From Saprospiraceae bacterium (GTDB lineage: Bacteria > Bacteroidota > Bacteroidia > Chitinophagales > Saprospiraceae): a stretch of 64,000 bases of DNA. The position numbers and the translations under genes are program-made. The DNA lies in assembly GCA_020628095.1 (NCBI GenBank), contig JAHDFP010000008.1, positions 1-64,000 of the forward strand, in the 5' to 3' direction. The first letter of the stretch is position 1; every line of letters starts with the position of its first letter. The notes below the pieces were generated by a model. The model saw only the letters and a list, made by a program, of their open reading frames with translations. It had not been told where the DNA came from and made no database searches. Below, one piece after another: positions 9,026 to 17,677 of this stretch.

Positions 9026-9122
9026 TGTACTCATAACCATAAAGAGACCAGAGCCTAACTATTCTACATTTATAATTATATCGGCATTTTATATCTAATG
9101 GGAATTTTTATTGAGCGAATAG

Positions 9123-9130
9123 TATCTTTG
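9123..9130 (+). promoter_or_regulatory. Probable Bacteroidota -7 promoter box
   Basis: TATCTTTG matches the TAnnTTTG consensus of the Bacteroidota primary sigma factor. It lies 20 bases upstream of the GTG start at 9151. No convincing -33 TTG box sits at the expected distance, so confidence is moderate. It would drive the UPF0173-parA-parB operon. Confidence 0.5.
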
Positions 9131-9150
9131 CGCGCACTAAAGTATAGAAC

Positions 9151-9834
9151 GTGATAAATGTCAAATTCTTGGGTCACATGGGCTTTATGATCGATTTTCA
9201 TGGTCATAGTCTCTTATTCGATCCCTTTATAACTGGCAATCCTAAGGCTGAGCATCTTAGTCCTGATGATCTTAATCCATCATGGATATTGGCAACACAT
9301 GGACATGGCGATCATGTCGCCGATGTAGAGTCCATAGCGACCAGAACAGAAGCCAAACTCATATCTAACTATGAAATCGTCAGTTGGTTTGGCGCTAAAG
9401 GTGTCAAGGGGCATCCGCTGAATCATGGTGGCAAGTTTAGCTTTGATTTTGGTACTGTCAAGTATGTCAACGCCATTCATACCAGCAGTCTACCTGACGG
9501 CTCTTATGGCGGTAATCCAGGTGGATTCGTGATATGGAACGAAGAGTCCTGCTTTTACTTTGCAGGAGATACTGCACTAACCAAGGATATGGAACTGATA
9601 CCAATGACTTGCCCTAAACTGGACTTTGCGATACTGCCGATAGGAGATAATTTCACGATGGGTTATGAAGATGCAGCGATAGCAGCGGATATGATAAAAT
9701 GTGATAAGATCATAGGTTGTCATTATGATACATTCGGATACATAGAGATAGATCATAACAAGGCCAAAGAGGCTTTCGCAGCCAAAGGAAAAGAACTTAT
9801 ACTTATGGACATCGGCGCATCGATAACACTATAG
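9151..9834 (+). CDS. Metal-dependent hydrolase, UPF0173 family (metallo-beta-lactamase fold)
   Basis: 227 residues, the full family length. The metal-binding motif THGHGDH is at 49-55 (His50, His52, Asp54, His55), with later ligands in FAGDT near 137-141 and GCHYDTF near 190-196. The start is GTG at 9151: the protein read from there (MINVKFLGHMGFMI) aligns with the usual beginning of the family, whereas the next ATG would remove the first strand. Its stop is directly followed by the parA start, so it leads a parA-parB operon. The natural substrate of UPF0173 proteins is not established. Confidence 0.9.
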   Translation: MINVKFLGHMGFMIDFHGHSLLFDPFITGNPKAEHLSPDDLNPSWILATHGHGDHVADVESIATRTEAKLISNYEIVSWFGAKGVKGHPLNHGGKFSFDFGTVKYVNAIHTSSLPDGSYGGNPGGFVIWNEESCFYFAGDTALTKDMELIPMTCPKLDFAILPIGDNFTMGYEDAAIAADMIKCDKIIGCHYDTFGYIEIDHNKAKEAFAAKGKELILMDIGASITL

Positions 9835-10620
9835 ATGAGTAAAGTCATAACCATAGCAAACCAAAAAGGCGGTGTCGGCAAGACCACGACCGCGATCAAT
9901 CTGGCCGCAGCCATTGCCATACTAGAGAAAAAAGTTCTGCTCATAGATTTTGATCCACAGGCCAATGCCACGTCAGGGGTCGGACATAATCCTGATGATC
10001 TGGAAGTCACCATCTATGATTGTCTGATAGATAACGTTCCTGCCAGCAATGGCATCCAGCAGACAGACATAGAGAATCTCCACATCCTCGGATCATCCAT
10101 CAATCTCGTCGGCGCGGAACTAGAACTCGCCACGATAGAGCAGCGCGAATATGCTCTCAAAAAAGTACTGGCTCCCATAAGAGATCAGTATGATTACATA
10201 TTTATAGATTGTCTGCCGTCTCTGGGTATCCTGACGGTCAATGCTCTGACGGCTGCCGATAGCGTTATTGTCCCTGTACAATGCGAAGTGTTTTCCTTGC
10301 AAGGTCTGGGCAAACTCAAGAATACCATATCACTGATCGCCTCTTCTTTCAATCCCGATCTGGAAATAGAAGGGATTGTCTTATCCATGTTTGATAAGAG
10401 ATTGCGACTGGCTAAGATGGTAGTCGAGCAAGTCCATGAGCTGCTATCTGACAAAATCTTTGACACTATCATACATCGTAATTCTAAAATAGGAGAAGCA
10501 CCGAGTGTCGGTAAGCCTGTATTGCTCTATGATGTATCCAGCAAAGGCTCTAAGAACTTTCTTAATCTCGCCCACGAGTTTATAAACAAAAACGAACTAT
10601 CCACGACGACCAATGAGTAA
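9835..10620 (+). CDS. parA: Chromosome partitioning ATPase ParA/Soj
   Basis: Deviant Walker ATPase that works with ParB to segregate the replication-origin region. The deviant Walker A KGGVGKTT is at 11-18, the Walker A' lysine is present, DFDPQ(A)NAT is at 39-46, and FIDCLPSLG (Walker B) is near 122-130. Length 261 is normal for chromosomal ParA. It starts on the base after the previous stop and overlaps parB by 8 bases, so translation is probably coupled. Confidence 0.96.
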   Translation: MSKVITIANQKGGVGKTTTAINLAAAIAILEKKVLLIDFDPQANATSGVGHNPDDLEVTIYDCLIDNVPASNGIQQTDIENLHILGSSINLVGAELELATIEQREYALKKVLAPIRDQYDYIFIDCLPSLGILTVNALTAADSVIVPVQCEVFSLQGLGKLKNTISLIASSFNPDLEIEGIVLSMFDKRLRLAKMVVEQVHELLSDKIFDTIIHRNSKIGEAPSVGKPVLLYDVSSKGSKNFLNLAHEFINKNELSTTTNE

Positions 10621-11512
10621 GAAAAAAGAACAAATGGGTAAAGGTCTCAGGGCCTTACTAGGAGATATTGATAGTATAAAAAACAAAAGTACCACCCACA
10701 AAAAAGAGGTCGTCGAAGAACTATCTAAGACCGTCGCCGAGATTCCCATAACTGATATTGTACCTAATCCATATCAGCCACGTATAGAGTTTGATCAGGA
10801 AGAATTGCTGGAGCTGGTGGCTTCTATTAAGACTCTGGGTATCATTCAACCGATTACACTCCGCAGCATCGGCAATGATCAGTATCAGATTATTTCTGGC
10901 GAAAGAAGGTGGCGCGCCTCCAAGCTCGCTGGCCTCAAAAGCGTCCCCGCCTATGTCCGTCTTGCTGACGACCAGGGCATGCTGGAGATGGCACTGGTAG
11001 AAAACATACAGCGAAGTAACCTTAATGCGCTCGAAGTCGCACTCTCCTACCAACGTCTCATAGATGAATGCCAACTGCAACATGATGAGTTAGCACAGCG
11101 CGTCGGTAAAGAAAGAAGCACGGTCACTAACTACACCAGATTACTCAAGCTACCCCCATCTATACAATCATCACTCAAAGCTAACGAGATCAGCATGGGA
11201 CACGCCAGAGCCTTATTATCCATAGATGACCCCAGTCTACAACTGAGCCTATTCAAAAAAGTAGTCAACGACAAACTATCCGTACGTAACACGGAAAAAC
11301 TAATCAAATCATCCAAGACCCCAAGCCCAGCAACTGCTGCCAAGACCGCCGAAGAGATGCATCCCGAGGTCAAAAAAATCAGAGACAGGCTGTCTCTTAG
11401 ATTTGGCTCTAAGGTGGATATACAGAGATCGGATAGAGGTAGAGGGAAGCTAACCATTCACTTTAGCTCGGACGATCAGTTCAATGATATCGTAGATATG
11501 ATCGAAGACTAA
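10613..11512 (+). CDS. parB: Chromosome partitioning protein ParB
   Basis: 299 residues. The N-terminal CTPase/ParB domain contains IVPNPYQPR (about 46-54) and the signature [12 protein letters not shown] (about 95-106); [15 protein letters not shown] follows. A helix-turn-helix near 140-185 ([25 protein letters not shown]) would read parS, and the C terminus dimerises. It loads condensin-like complexes and stimulates ParA. It overlaps the parA stop in ATGAGTAA. I did not find a clear parS palindrome in this window by eye. Confidence 0.95.
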   Translation: MSKKKEQMGKGLRALLGDIDSIKNKSTTHKKEVVEELSKTVAEIPITDIVPNPYQPRIEFDQEELLELVASIKTLGIIQPITLRSIGNDQYQIISGERRWRASKLAGLKSVPAYVRLADDQGMLEMALVENIQRSNLNALEVALSYQRLIDECQLQHDELAQRVGKERSTVTNYTRLLKLPPSIQSSLKANEISMGHARALLSIDDPSLQLSLFKKVVNDKLSVRNTEKLIKSSKTPSPATAAKTAEEMHPEVKKIRDRLSLRFGSKVDIQRSDRGRGKLTIHFSSDDQFNDIVDMIED

Positions 11513-11570
11513 ATAATTTATAGCCTTTGCGCGTTCTTTTATATAGAATAACTTAGGTATAGAATCAATT

Positions 11571-12251
11571 TTGCAAAGACTCCTGTTCATATTATTATGT
11601 CTCGCTATAGTACCTACGCTGTATGGGCAAGTTATTGATAGTACCAGTCAGAGGAACGCTGTAGATTCTACTATCATCACAGATGGCCCCACTATCACCA
11701 GAGATACGACGACTCAGCAATTTCCACCAGTCTTACAAGGCGACTCCACCAGTATCAGTAGCAACCCTGCTTCTTTGCCAGAAACTCAATCACAAAAAGA
11801 GGATAATGGCTATGGAATATTCAGCATGTTCTCAGGTAATCCTGGCAAGGCGGCACTCTATTCTATCATCCTCCCAGGTGCCGGTCAAGCCTATAACAAA
11901 AGATGGTGGAAAGTTCCTATTGCTATCGCTATAGAAGGCACTATCATATACTACCTACAGGATAACATCTCCACCTATAAAATGTGGGATCAAGAATGGA
12001 AGAGCGTCGTCGAAGGCAACCCTCCCAGCATCGTCCCTAACATCACCGAAGACACCGTCAAAAGAATCCGAGATGGTGCCAGACAAAACAAGGACACCGC
12101 ATGGGCCGCTCTCATCGGAGCACATATCATCATCGCCGCAGATGCTTTTGTCGATCGTCACCTCATCGAGTTTGACATAGATGATGACCTGACGCTCAAT
12201 GTACGTCCTGCTCAGACGGTTCCAGGTGTGGGGTTGGTTTTTACTTTTTGA
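11571..12251 (+). CDS. DUF5683 domain membrane protein
   Basis: 226 residues. It starts at TTG (11571) and opens with a signal peptide MQRLLFILLCLAIVPTLYGQ; no ATG fits better. A Ser/Thr-rich low-complexity linker to about residue 85 precedes the DUF5683 core, which begins GKAALYSIILPGAGQAYNKRWWK near 91-113 and continues with a hydrophobic helix VPIAIAIEGTIIYYL. Function is unknown. The family is commonly found just downstream of parA-parB in Bacteroidota, as here, so it may act in envelope processes co-ordinated with chromosome segregation; that role is inference only. Confidence 0.8.
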   Translation: MQRLLFILLCLAIVPTLYGQVIDSTSQRNAVDSTIITDGPTITRDTTTQQFPPVLQGDSTSISSNPASLPETQSQKEDNGYGIFSMFSGNPGKAALYSIILPGAGQAYNKRWWKVPIAIAIEGTIIYYLQDNISTYKMWDQEWKSVVEGNPPSIVPNITEDTVKRIRDGARQNKDTAWAALIGAHIIIAADAFVDRHLIEFDIDDDLTLNVRPAQTVPGVGLVFTF

Positions 12252-12279
12252 TTGTCTTTTATCTGGGCTTCTTTTTTAT

Positions 12280-12363
12280 TTTTTCATCTCGACCTTGTGG
12301 AGAGATCTTCAGATGGACGTCCTAAATACTTAAGATTTTTCGACAAGCTCAAAATGAAAAAAA
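12280..12363 (+). repeat. Family A palindromic repeat, copy 4
   Basis: Same 83-bp palindrome; centre CAGATGGACGTCCTAAATAC. It is followed by a truncated family C end (GGAATTATATCTATTC then GGGTGGCCGGA, about 12375-12405) before family B copy 2. Confidence 0.85.
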
Positions 12364-12408
12364 CAATAATAATAGGAATTATATCTATTCAGGCGGGTGG
12401 CCGGAGGT

Positions 12409-12621
12409 AACTTCAAGCCAAAGAACTAATACTTTATTCTTTCTAATCGCAAAATGAACTTTATATAATCACTTTATCTATTCTTTATATTCATTTTTTT
12501 CAGTCGATAAAAAAACGAATCAAAAAAAATCTTGTCGTCTCCTAGGCTATGCACTGTGCCGCTCCCGCAGCCCACTGGATACGACTAGGCTCGGCTGCTT
12601 TTTTCTAATATGACGAATAGA
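12409..12621 (+). repeat. Family B repeat, copy 2
   Basis: Begins AACTTCAAGCCAAAGAACTA and has the A/T head at about 12490-12529. The hairpin arms differ from copies 1 and 3: TTGTCGTCTCC (12531-12541) and GGATACGACT (12577-12586), yet they still pair. The loop keeps CACTGTGCCGCTCCCGC. It ends exactly at family A copy 5. Confidence 0.8.
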
Positions 12622-12703
12622 TTTTTCATCTCGACCTTGTGGAGAGATCTTCAGGTGGACGTCCTGAATACTTGAGATTTTTCGACAAGCTCAAAATGAA
12701 AAA
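12622..12703 (+). repeat. Family A palindromic repeat, copy 5
   Basis: Same palindrome, joined directly to family B copy 2; centre CAGGTGGACGTCCTGAATAC. Confidence 0.85.
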
Positions 12704-12709
12704 CTATAA

Positions 12710-12856
12710 TGAGAGGAATTTTATCTATCCAAGTGGGTGGCCGGACAGGTTCGCGGAGCAGTTTAGCTGTCCAAGCATTTCCTGCCTGACTTACCGTCAG
12801 GTAGGCAGGTTTGGTTCGTTTTTTTTTGCGATTGAAAAAAATGAACGAAAAGTTAA
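12710..12856 (-). repeat. Family C repeat, copy 2, with nested 29-bp palindrome
   Basis: Contains GGACAGGTTCGCGGAGCAG and CTGTCC (the hairpin, arms GGACAG/CTGTCC at 12743-12772), the nested palindrome CCTGCCTGAC...GGTAGGCAGG at 12781-12809, and the A/T head at about 12810-12848. Flanks of the nested palindrome are GCATTT and TTTGGT. Confidence 0.75.
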
Positions 12857-12884
12857 GCATGAAAATTTCTATAATCACAAAAGT

Positions 12885-13062
12885 AACTTCAAGCTAAGGA
12901 ACTAATAATCCATTCTTTATCTATTCTCTATTTTCATTTTTTTCATTCGATAAAAAAACGAAACAAAAAAAATCTTGTCGAATGTAAGGCTCTACTCTGT
13001 GCCGCACCCGCCACCCACAAACATTCGACAGGCTCGGCTTCTTTTTAAGCATGTATATATGC
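12885..13062 (+). repeat. Family B repeat, copy 3
   Basis: Very similar to copy 1: the hairpin arms TTGTCGAATGT and ACATTCGACA and the tail GGCTCGGCTTCTTTTT are identical. It ends directly at family A copy 6. Confidence 0.8.
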
Positions 13063-13144
13063 TTTTCATCTCGACCTTGTGGGCAGATTTTCTGATTGTT
13101 GTCCTAAATACTTAAGATTTTTCGACAAGCTCAAAATGAAAAAA
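13063..13144 (+). repeat. Family A palindromic repeat, copy 6
   Basis: Same palindrome with a slightly diverged left arm (GGGCAGATTTTCTGATT). It ends 20 bases before the stop codon of the convergent OmpA-like gene. Confidence 0.8.
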
Positions 13145-13164
13145 GAAAATATCAATATAACCAC

Positions 13165-14640
13165 TTACTCCTCCACCATCACCCCATCAACAAACTTCAT
13201 AATACGCGCATCTGGATAGACGGCTTGTATGCTTGTTTTCAGAAAAGTTTCTGCTTTGGATAGCTCTGAGTAGTTTCCTGTGGCGTAGTAGTATTGTGCG
13301 CCTTTGACATTGACTTCTTTGAGGTCGCTGTGAGTGGTGAATAGCGGATGATCCGATGGTAACGCCTCTGCCGTCTCATGGATAATGACCGAGTAAGAGA
13401 TGATCGGCTCCGCTTCTGTTTCCATCGCCAAGCTATCTGTTACCATATCCTCCGTGCTTAGACTATCCTCGGTTGGCCCATCATTTTTTACCTGCCCCTG
13501 AAAGGCAAATTCCTCCAATTCTTTTTCTCCCTTCTCCATCATGATAAGCTCTGCTAGAGATTTGATACGCTCGTTAGACTTTGCGACTTCTAGTATTCTT
13601 AGCTCAGTTCTGCGGTTATAGCCGTGCTCTATTTCTGAGCAATTGACGCCGTTAGCACATTCATTTCTGAGTTGTGTCTCTCCATATCCTTGAGAAATGA
13701 TACGCTCATTATCGATGCCCTTGCTTATCAGATAATCCACGGCACTTTGCGCACGACGCTGTGACAGATCCATATTAAGGTCATCACCACCGCGAGAGTC
13801 CGTATGCGATCCTAGTTCGACTTTGATCTCAGGGTTATCGTTCATGAGTCTGACGAGTTTGCGAAGTTCTTTTTTGGCACCTGACTTGAGCCTTGCTGAT
13901 CCGAGATCATAATATAAATCCCGCAGCTCTATCATCTTACCAGAGAATACGCGCTCTAAGGTTACGTTAGCCAGAAGGACACCGATGGTGTTTCGTTCGC
14001 TGAGGTTATCCGTGACACCGGGCGTAATCGTCCCTAATCCCTCAAAGCATAATATACATCCCTCCACATCCACGAATGCTTCTATACGCTTGGCTATAAA
14101 TCCTTCTTTTCTGATAAGGACGGTGTAGTGATTTCCCTTGACCAAAGGCACAGAAAAATGAGGATCGACATGTCCATCCAGCACGAAAACTTCCTTCTCT
14201 TTGGTATTATTATACACATCTATACGCGCACCAGATATGGCATCGACCATCTCCATATCGGGGAGTTTCTCTTCTGCCATCGTCACCTCGAATAGATATC
14301 CAGGCGCCCTCCGCATCTCCGCCTTGACGAAGACTTTCTCACCAGCAGGTGTATCACTGCAATCTACTGTTTGGCTGTACGGCTGATATAGATCATGGGC
14401 GATCTCTAGTCTATAGCTATCTTTCTTAGGAACATTGATAACGAATAGGCCATCGGCATTGGATAATGATGTTTTGATGAGATCATCGCCATCATATACC
14501 ATGACTGAGGCAGCGGCTACATAGCCCCTGTTGCCTGACTCGTAGGTATAGCCTTCTATCGCTATATCTTGAGCCTGAACAGTCCCAATACCAATAAATA
14601 AAAGAAATGAGAATACTAAAACAGATACTCTATTATGCAT
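13165..14640 (-). CDS. OmpA-family envelope protein with carboxypeptidase-regulatory-like domains
   Basis: The ATG at 14640 is preferred: it puts a signal peptide (MHNRVSVLVFSFLLFIGIGTVQAQ) at the very N terminus; an in-frame ATG at 14667 would add nine residues before it. Two beta-sandwich regulatory-like domains (IAIEGYTYESGNRGYVAAASV and a related one from about residue 125) precede an OmpA C-terminal peptidoglycan-binding domain (about 245-355) with LYYDLGSARL, ELGSHTDSRG and NRRTELRIL. The C-terminal 75 residues resemble a SPOR-like peptidoglycan-binding fold (VKGAQYYYATGNYSELSKAETF). Likely anchors the outer membrane to the cell wall. Similar proteins accompany gliding or T9SS machinery in Bacteroidota, but no such genes are adjacent. 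Confidence 0.85.
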   Translation of the reverse strand: MHNRVSVLVFSFLLFIGIGTVQAQDIAIEGYTYESGNRGYVAAASVMVYDGDDLIKTSLSNADGLFVINVPKKDSYRLEIAHDLYQPYSQTVDCSDTPAGEKVFVKAEMRRAPGYLFEVTMAEEKLPDMEMVDAISGARIDVYNNTKEKEVFVLDGHVDPHFSVPLVKGNHYTVLIRKEGFIAKRIEAFVDVEGCILCFEGLGTITPGVTDNLSERNTIGVLLANVTLERVFSGKMIELRDLYYDLGSARLKSGAKKELRKLVRLMNDNPEIKVELGSHTDSRGGDDLNMDLSQRRAQSAVDYLISKGIDNERIISQGYGETQLRNECANGVNCSEIEHGYNRRTELRILEVAKSNERIKSLAELIMMEKGEKELEEFAFQGQVKNDGPTEDSLSTEDMVTDSLAMETEAEPIISYSVIIHETAEALPSDHPLFTTHSDLKEVNVKGAQYYYATGNYSELSKAETFLKTSIQAVYPDARIMKFVDGVMVEE

Positions 14641-14720
14641 AGTCGGTGTTATTAAAAGCAATTCCAATTTATGACATAATTTGTTTAAAATAAAGGTATA
14701 TTTTGCCCTATAATTTTAAT

Positions 14721-15647
14721 ATGAAGTTAATATTTATGGGTACTCCAGACTTTGCGGTGCCGACGCTGGAGATATTATATAATGCAGGCTATGATATAGT
14801 AGGAGTCATCACCTCTGTGGATAAGTATGGCGGTCGTGGTCGCAAAAAACTTCTACAATCGGCTGTCAAAAAATTCGCTGAAGAGAAAGGTCTCCTTGTC
14901 CTACAACCCAAAAACCTCAAGAGCAAAAAATTTGTGGAGACGGTAAGGGCACTTAATGCGGACCTACAGGTTGTGGTTGCCTTCCGTATGTTGCCAGAGG
15001 TCATCTGGAATATGCCACCCCTTGGCACCTATAATCTACACGGCTCTTTACTACCCAAATACAGAGGTGCAGCCCCGATCAACTGGAGCGTAATGCGGGG
15101 AGACAAAATCACTGGTGTTACCAGTTTCAAACTAAAACATGAGATAGACACAGGATCTATCCTTCTACAAAAAGAAGTCAAAATATATGATGACGACAAC
15201 GCATCGGCTCTACATGACCGTATGAAGTATGTCGCCGCCGATGTCGTCTTAGACACGGTACAGCTAGTAGAGTCTGGAGATTACACCCTCATAGAGCAAG
15301 ATAACAGCGCCGTCACTAAAGCACCCAAACTAAATGCTGATAACACCAAGATCAGCTTTGAGGCAGATGTGGAGACGGTACACAATCACATACGCGGACT
15401 AAGTTACTATCCCGGAGCCTGGTTTACCCTGGATGATAAAATGATAAAAGTCTATAAGAGTGAAGTACATACTGAGGACCATAATCTACCTCACGGACAG
15501 ATCATCAGCGATAACAAAACCTACATCAAAGTGGCTTGCTCCCGTGGCTATATCTCCCTACTCGACATACAGATGACTGGTAAGAAAAGAATGCCTGTCA
15601 AGCAGTTTCTTAATGGCTATGACATGTCGGCTTATAACTCCAGATAA
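14721..15647 (+). CDS. fmt: Methionyl-tRNA formyltransferase
   Basis: Formylates the initiator Met-tRNA. From the ATG at 14721 the protein is 308 residues and begins MKLIFMGTPDFAVPTL, exactly the family start; the longer reading from a TTG at 14703 is not needed. Catalytic Asn105, His107 and Asp143 lie in NLHGSLLPKYRGAAPINW and HEIDTG. The C-terminal OB-like domain is complete. It is divergent from the OmpA-like gene. Its stop overlaps the end of the convergent small ORF by 16 bases. Confidence 0.96.
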   Translation: MKLIFMGTPDFAVPTLEILYNAGYDIVGVITSVDKYGGRGRKKLLQSAVKKFAEEKGLLVLQPKNLKSKKFVETVRALNADLQVVVAFRMLPEVIWNMPPLGTYNLHGSLLPKYRGAAPINWSVMRGDKITGVTSFKLKHEIDTGSILLQKEVKIYDDDNASALHDRMKYVAADVVLDTVQLVESGDYTLIEQDNSAVTKAPKLNADNTKISFEADVETVHNHIRGLSYYPGAWFTLDDKMIKVYKSEVHTEDHNLPHGQIISDNKTYIKVACSRGYISLLDIQMTGKKRMPVKQFLNGYDMSAYNSR

Positions 15648-15850
15648 TCATTAAGTAATACTCTGGATATCTTATCCACGATAGCGGTGGCAGACTTAAG
15701 ACTACCTATAGCATTGTGTTCTTCTGATTCTATCAGTTCTCTATTATCGGTTTGTGTGAGGGTGGATTCGGTTTTTTTGATGTATATGACAGACACGATG
15801 CTGAGCGCGGTCATAAGCAGGATGAGAGTGTTTTTAGTTGATTTTTTCAT
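15632..15850 (-). CDS. Small membrane-anchored protein of unknown function
   Basis: 72 residues with a basic N terminus (MKKSTKN), one hydrophobic helix at about 8-24 (TLILLMTALSIVSVIYI) and a polar, partly helical tail. I recognise no family. An AGGAGA lies about 15 bases before the start, which is a rather long spacing. It overlaps fmt tail-to-tail by 16 bases. The composition looks protein-like rather than random, but without homologues it stays tentative. Confidence 0.45.
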   Translation of the reverse strand: MKKSTKNTLILLMTALSIVSVIYIKKTESTLTQTDNRELIESEEHNAIGSLKSATAIVDKISRVLLNDYLEL

Positions 15851-16037
15851 AGCGGTTTGATATGTCTCCTTTGTACAGTTATATAACGTTAAGGAAAATA
15901 TAAAAGTTACACGATGACGAACTATTCGATAGATTATCTAATCTATTATCCCAGAAATAGATATTATTCGACGAAAGTCAATAATATCTGAATATTATCT
16001 ATCTCCTGTGCTGCGATACCCTCATATTATTCAATAC

Positions 16038-17405
16038 CTAGGACGATAGGCCAATTATACGATGACTGATAGCCGTCACCAATGGCTCATTATGAGAGAT
16101 AAATAAGACACTCAGACCTTTTGATTTGTTAAGATTCAGGAGAATATTGAGTATGTCATGGGCCGTTGCCTCATCCAGAGACGAGGTGATCTCATCACAT
16201 ATCAGCAGCTTAGGTGATAGCAATAGAGCACGCGCAATGAGCACACGCTGACGCTGGCCTCCTGAGAGTTCCTTGGGCAATCTGTCTAATATTTCTGCTC
16301 CCAGAGCAAAAGACTGTAGACAATCAATCAAAGCATCATCGTCCATAGACTCCTTATATGCTTCTGCCCTATCCTGCAGATGTTGCCTGACTGTACGATG
16401 TGGCGCCAGAGCACTCAACGGGTCCTGAAAAACAATCTGACATTCTCTACGAAAGGCTTTGATTTGTTTTTTGGAGAAGGCTAGGACATCTTCGTTTCTA
16501 TAAAGATAAGTCCCTGCGTCATAGTCGATGAGTAGAGCCATTATCTTAGCCAATGTAGACTTGCCACTCCCCGATGGCCCTATGATACCGACTATCTCGC
16601 CCTCATGTATATCTATGGAGAAATTATCTATCGCCATGACCTCCGTATCCTTGCGCGAGGTAAAGAGTCCTCTCTTCTTATAGCTTTTGCCCAGATCAGT
16701 TATGGAGACTATTTTTTTTTTGTCAGAAAAATCATGATTATGAATGGTGTCTACGGCCTCATTCCTTTCTGGTGGTGTTTCCCATAGTTGACCATCTTTG
16801 ACATAGTATATCTGATCACAGTGCGACTCTAGCAAGTCCATATTATGAGATACGATAACCAAGCTACTCTCATATTGCCTAGCATGATCGACCAGTAACT
16901 GCGTGATCTGTTGCTGTAGGTCCATGTCAAGATTAGACGTGGGTTCGTCAGCGAGGATGAGCGGAGGCTGGATGACCAGGGCTATCGCGATTAGGCATCT
17001 TTGTATTTGTCCTCCTGATAACTGGAAAGGAAAGGACTTATAGATACGCTCTGGAGGAGTAAGCCCCAGAGAAGATAATAAGTCCAGAACCGCCTCTTTA
17101 TCCTTCGGTCTATTGGCTAAGGTCAGTCGCTCAATGATCTGATCACCTACACGGATGGAGGGATTCAATATTTCTGCGGATTGCTGAAAAACATAGCCCA
17201 GATCATGACGTCTGAGATTATTGATGGTCGCATCATCTGCTCTTAGCATATCTACAGGACCATTTTTTTTATTATAAATAATCTGACCCTCACATTCTAC
17301 TGGTGGTAGTGCCTCATACAGTCTGCACATAGACCTGAGTAACATCGTCTTACCTGATCCCGATGGACCCGCAATACCCGTCACAGCACCTCTTTTTATC
17401 TCCAT
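16038..17405 (-). CDS. ABC transporter protein with two fused ATPase domains (oligopeptide/DppD-DppF type)
   Basis: Two ATP-binding cassettes in one chain. Domain 1 has Walker A GPSGSGKT (13-20), Q-loop FQQSAEILNPSIRVGDQI, signature LSGGQ, Walker B LILADEPTSNLD and switch VSHN. Domain 2 has GPSGSGKST, FQDPLSALAPHRTVRQHL, LSGGQRQR, LLICDEITSSLD and FISHN. The Q-loop regions are those of the peptide/nickel family, resembling YejF-type fusions. It would power a peptide or nickel importer, but no permease or binding protein is adjacent. The ATG at 17405 cuts off the first strands of domain 1: in-frame homologous sequence (IIQIKDYSLDL...VRILDKIS) continues upstream to a stop at 17505-17507 with no ATG, GTG or TTG. 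See the separate 5' extension entry. Confidence 0.85.
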   Translation of the reverse strand: MEIKRGAVTGIAGPSGSGKTMLLRSMCRLYEALPPVECEGQIIYNKKNGPVDMLRADDATINNLRRHDLGYVFQQSAEILNPSIRVGDQIIERLTLANRPKDKEAVLDLLSSLGLTPPERIYKSFPFQLSGGQIQRCLIAIALVIQPPLILADEPTSNLDMDLQQQITQLLVDHARQYESSLVIVSHNMDLLESHCDQIYYVKDGQLWETPPERNEAVDTIHNHDFSDKKKIVSITDLGKSYKKRGLFTSRKDTEVMAIDNFSIDIHEGEIVGIIGPSGSGKSTLAKIMALLIDYDAGTYLYRNEDVLAFSKKQIKAFRRECQIVFQDPLSALAPHRTVRQHLQDRAEAYKESMDDDALIDCLQSFALGAEILDRLPKELSGGQRQRVLIARALLLSPKLLICDEITSSLDEATAHDILNILLNLNKSKGLSVLFISHNEPLVTAISHRIIGLSS

Positions 17406-17511
17406 AGATATCTTATCGAGTATCCTTACATTACCCGCCGATAAGATGAGATCAAGGCTGTAATCTTTTATTTGTATGATGGGTTCTGAGATGGTAAGAT
17501 TCTTTTAACAC
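17406..17511 (-). other. 5' extension of the double-ATPase gene lacking an in-frame start
   Basis: Reading upstream in frame from 17405 gives 33 codons that match the missing start of an ABC ATPase domain, then a TAA at 17505-17507. A GTG at 17509-17511 is out of frame by one base. Removing one A from the AAAA run at 17503-17506 would give GTG TTA AAG AAT CTT ACC and a complete domain. Either the true start is a rare codon such as ATA or ATC, or there is a one-base indel (mutation or sequencing error). Confidence 0.6.
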
Positions 17512-17677
17512 TAAACTATACAAATCGACTCATCCTCGTCGTATTTACCCTTACTTTAGCTAGTAATTACCCTGATTTTTTATTAACAAAATGATAATTC
17601 TTCATTTTTCGAGTCATCTCACCGAGGCATTGCGTTAATAGAGGTAACAAATGATTTGCTGACTAAATCATTCCAAA

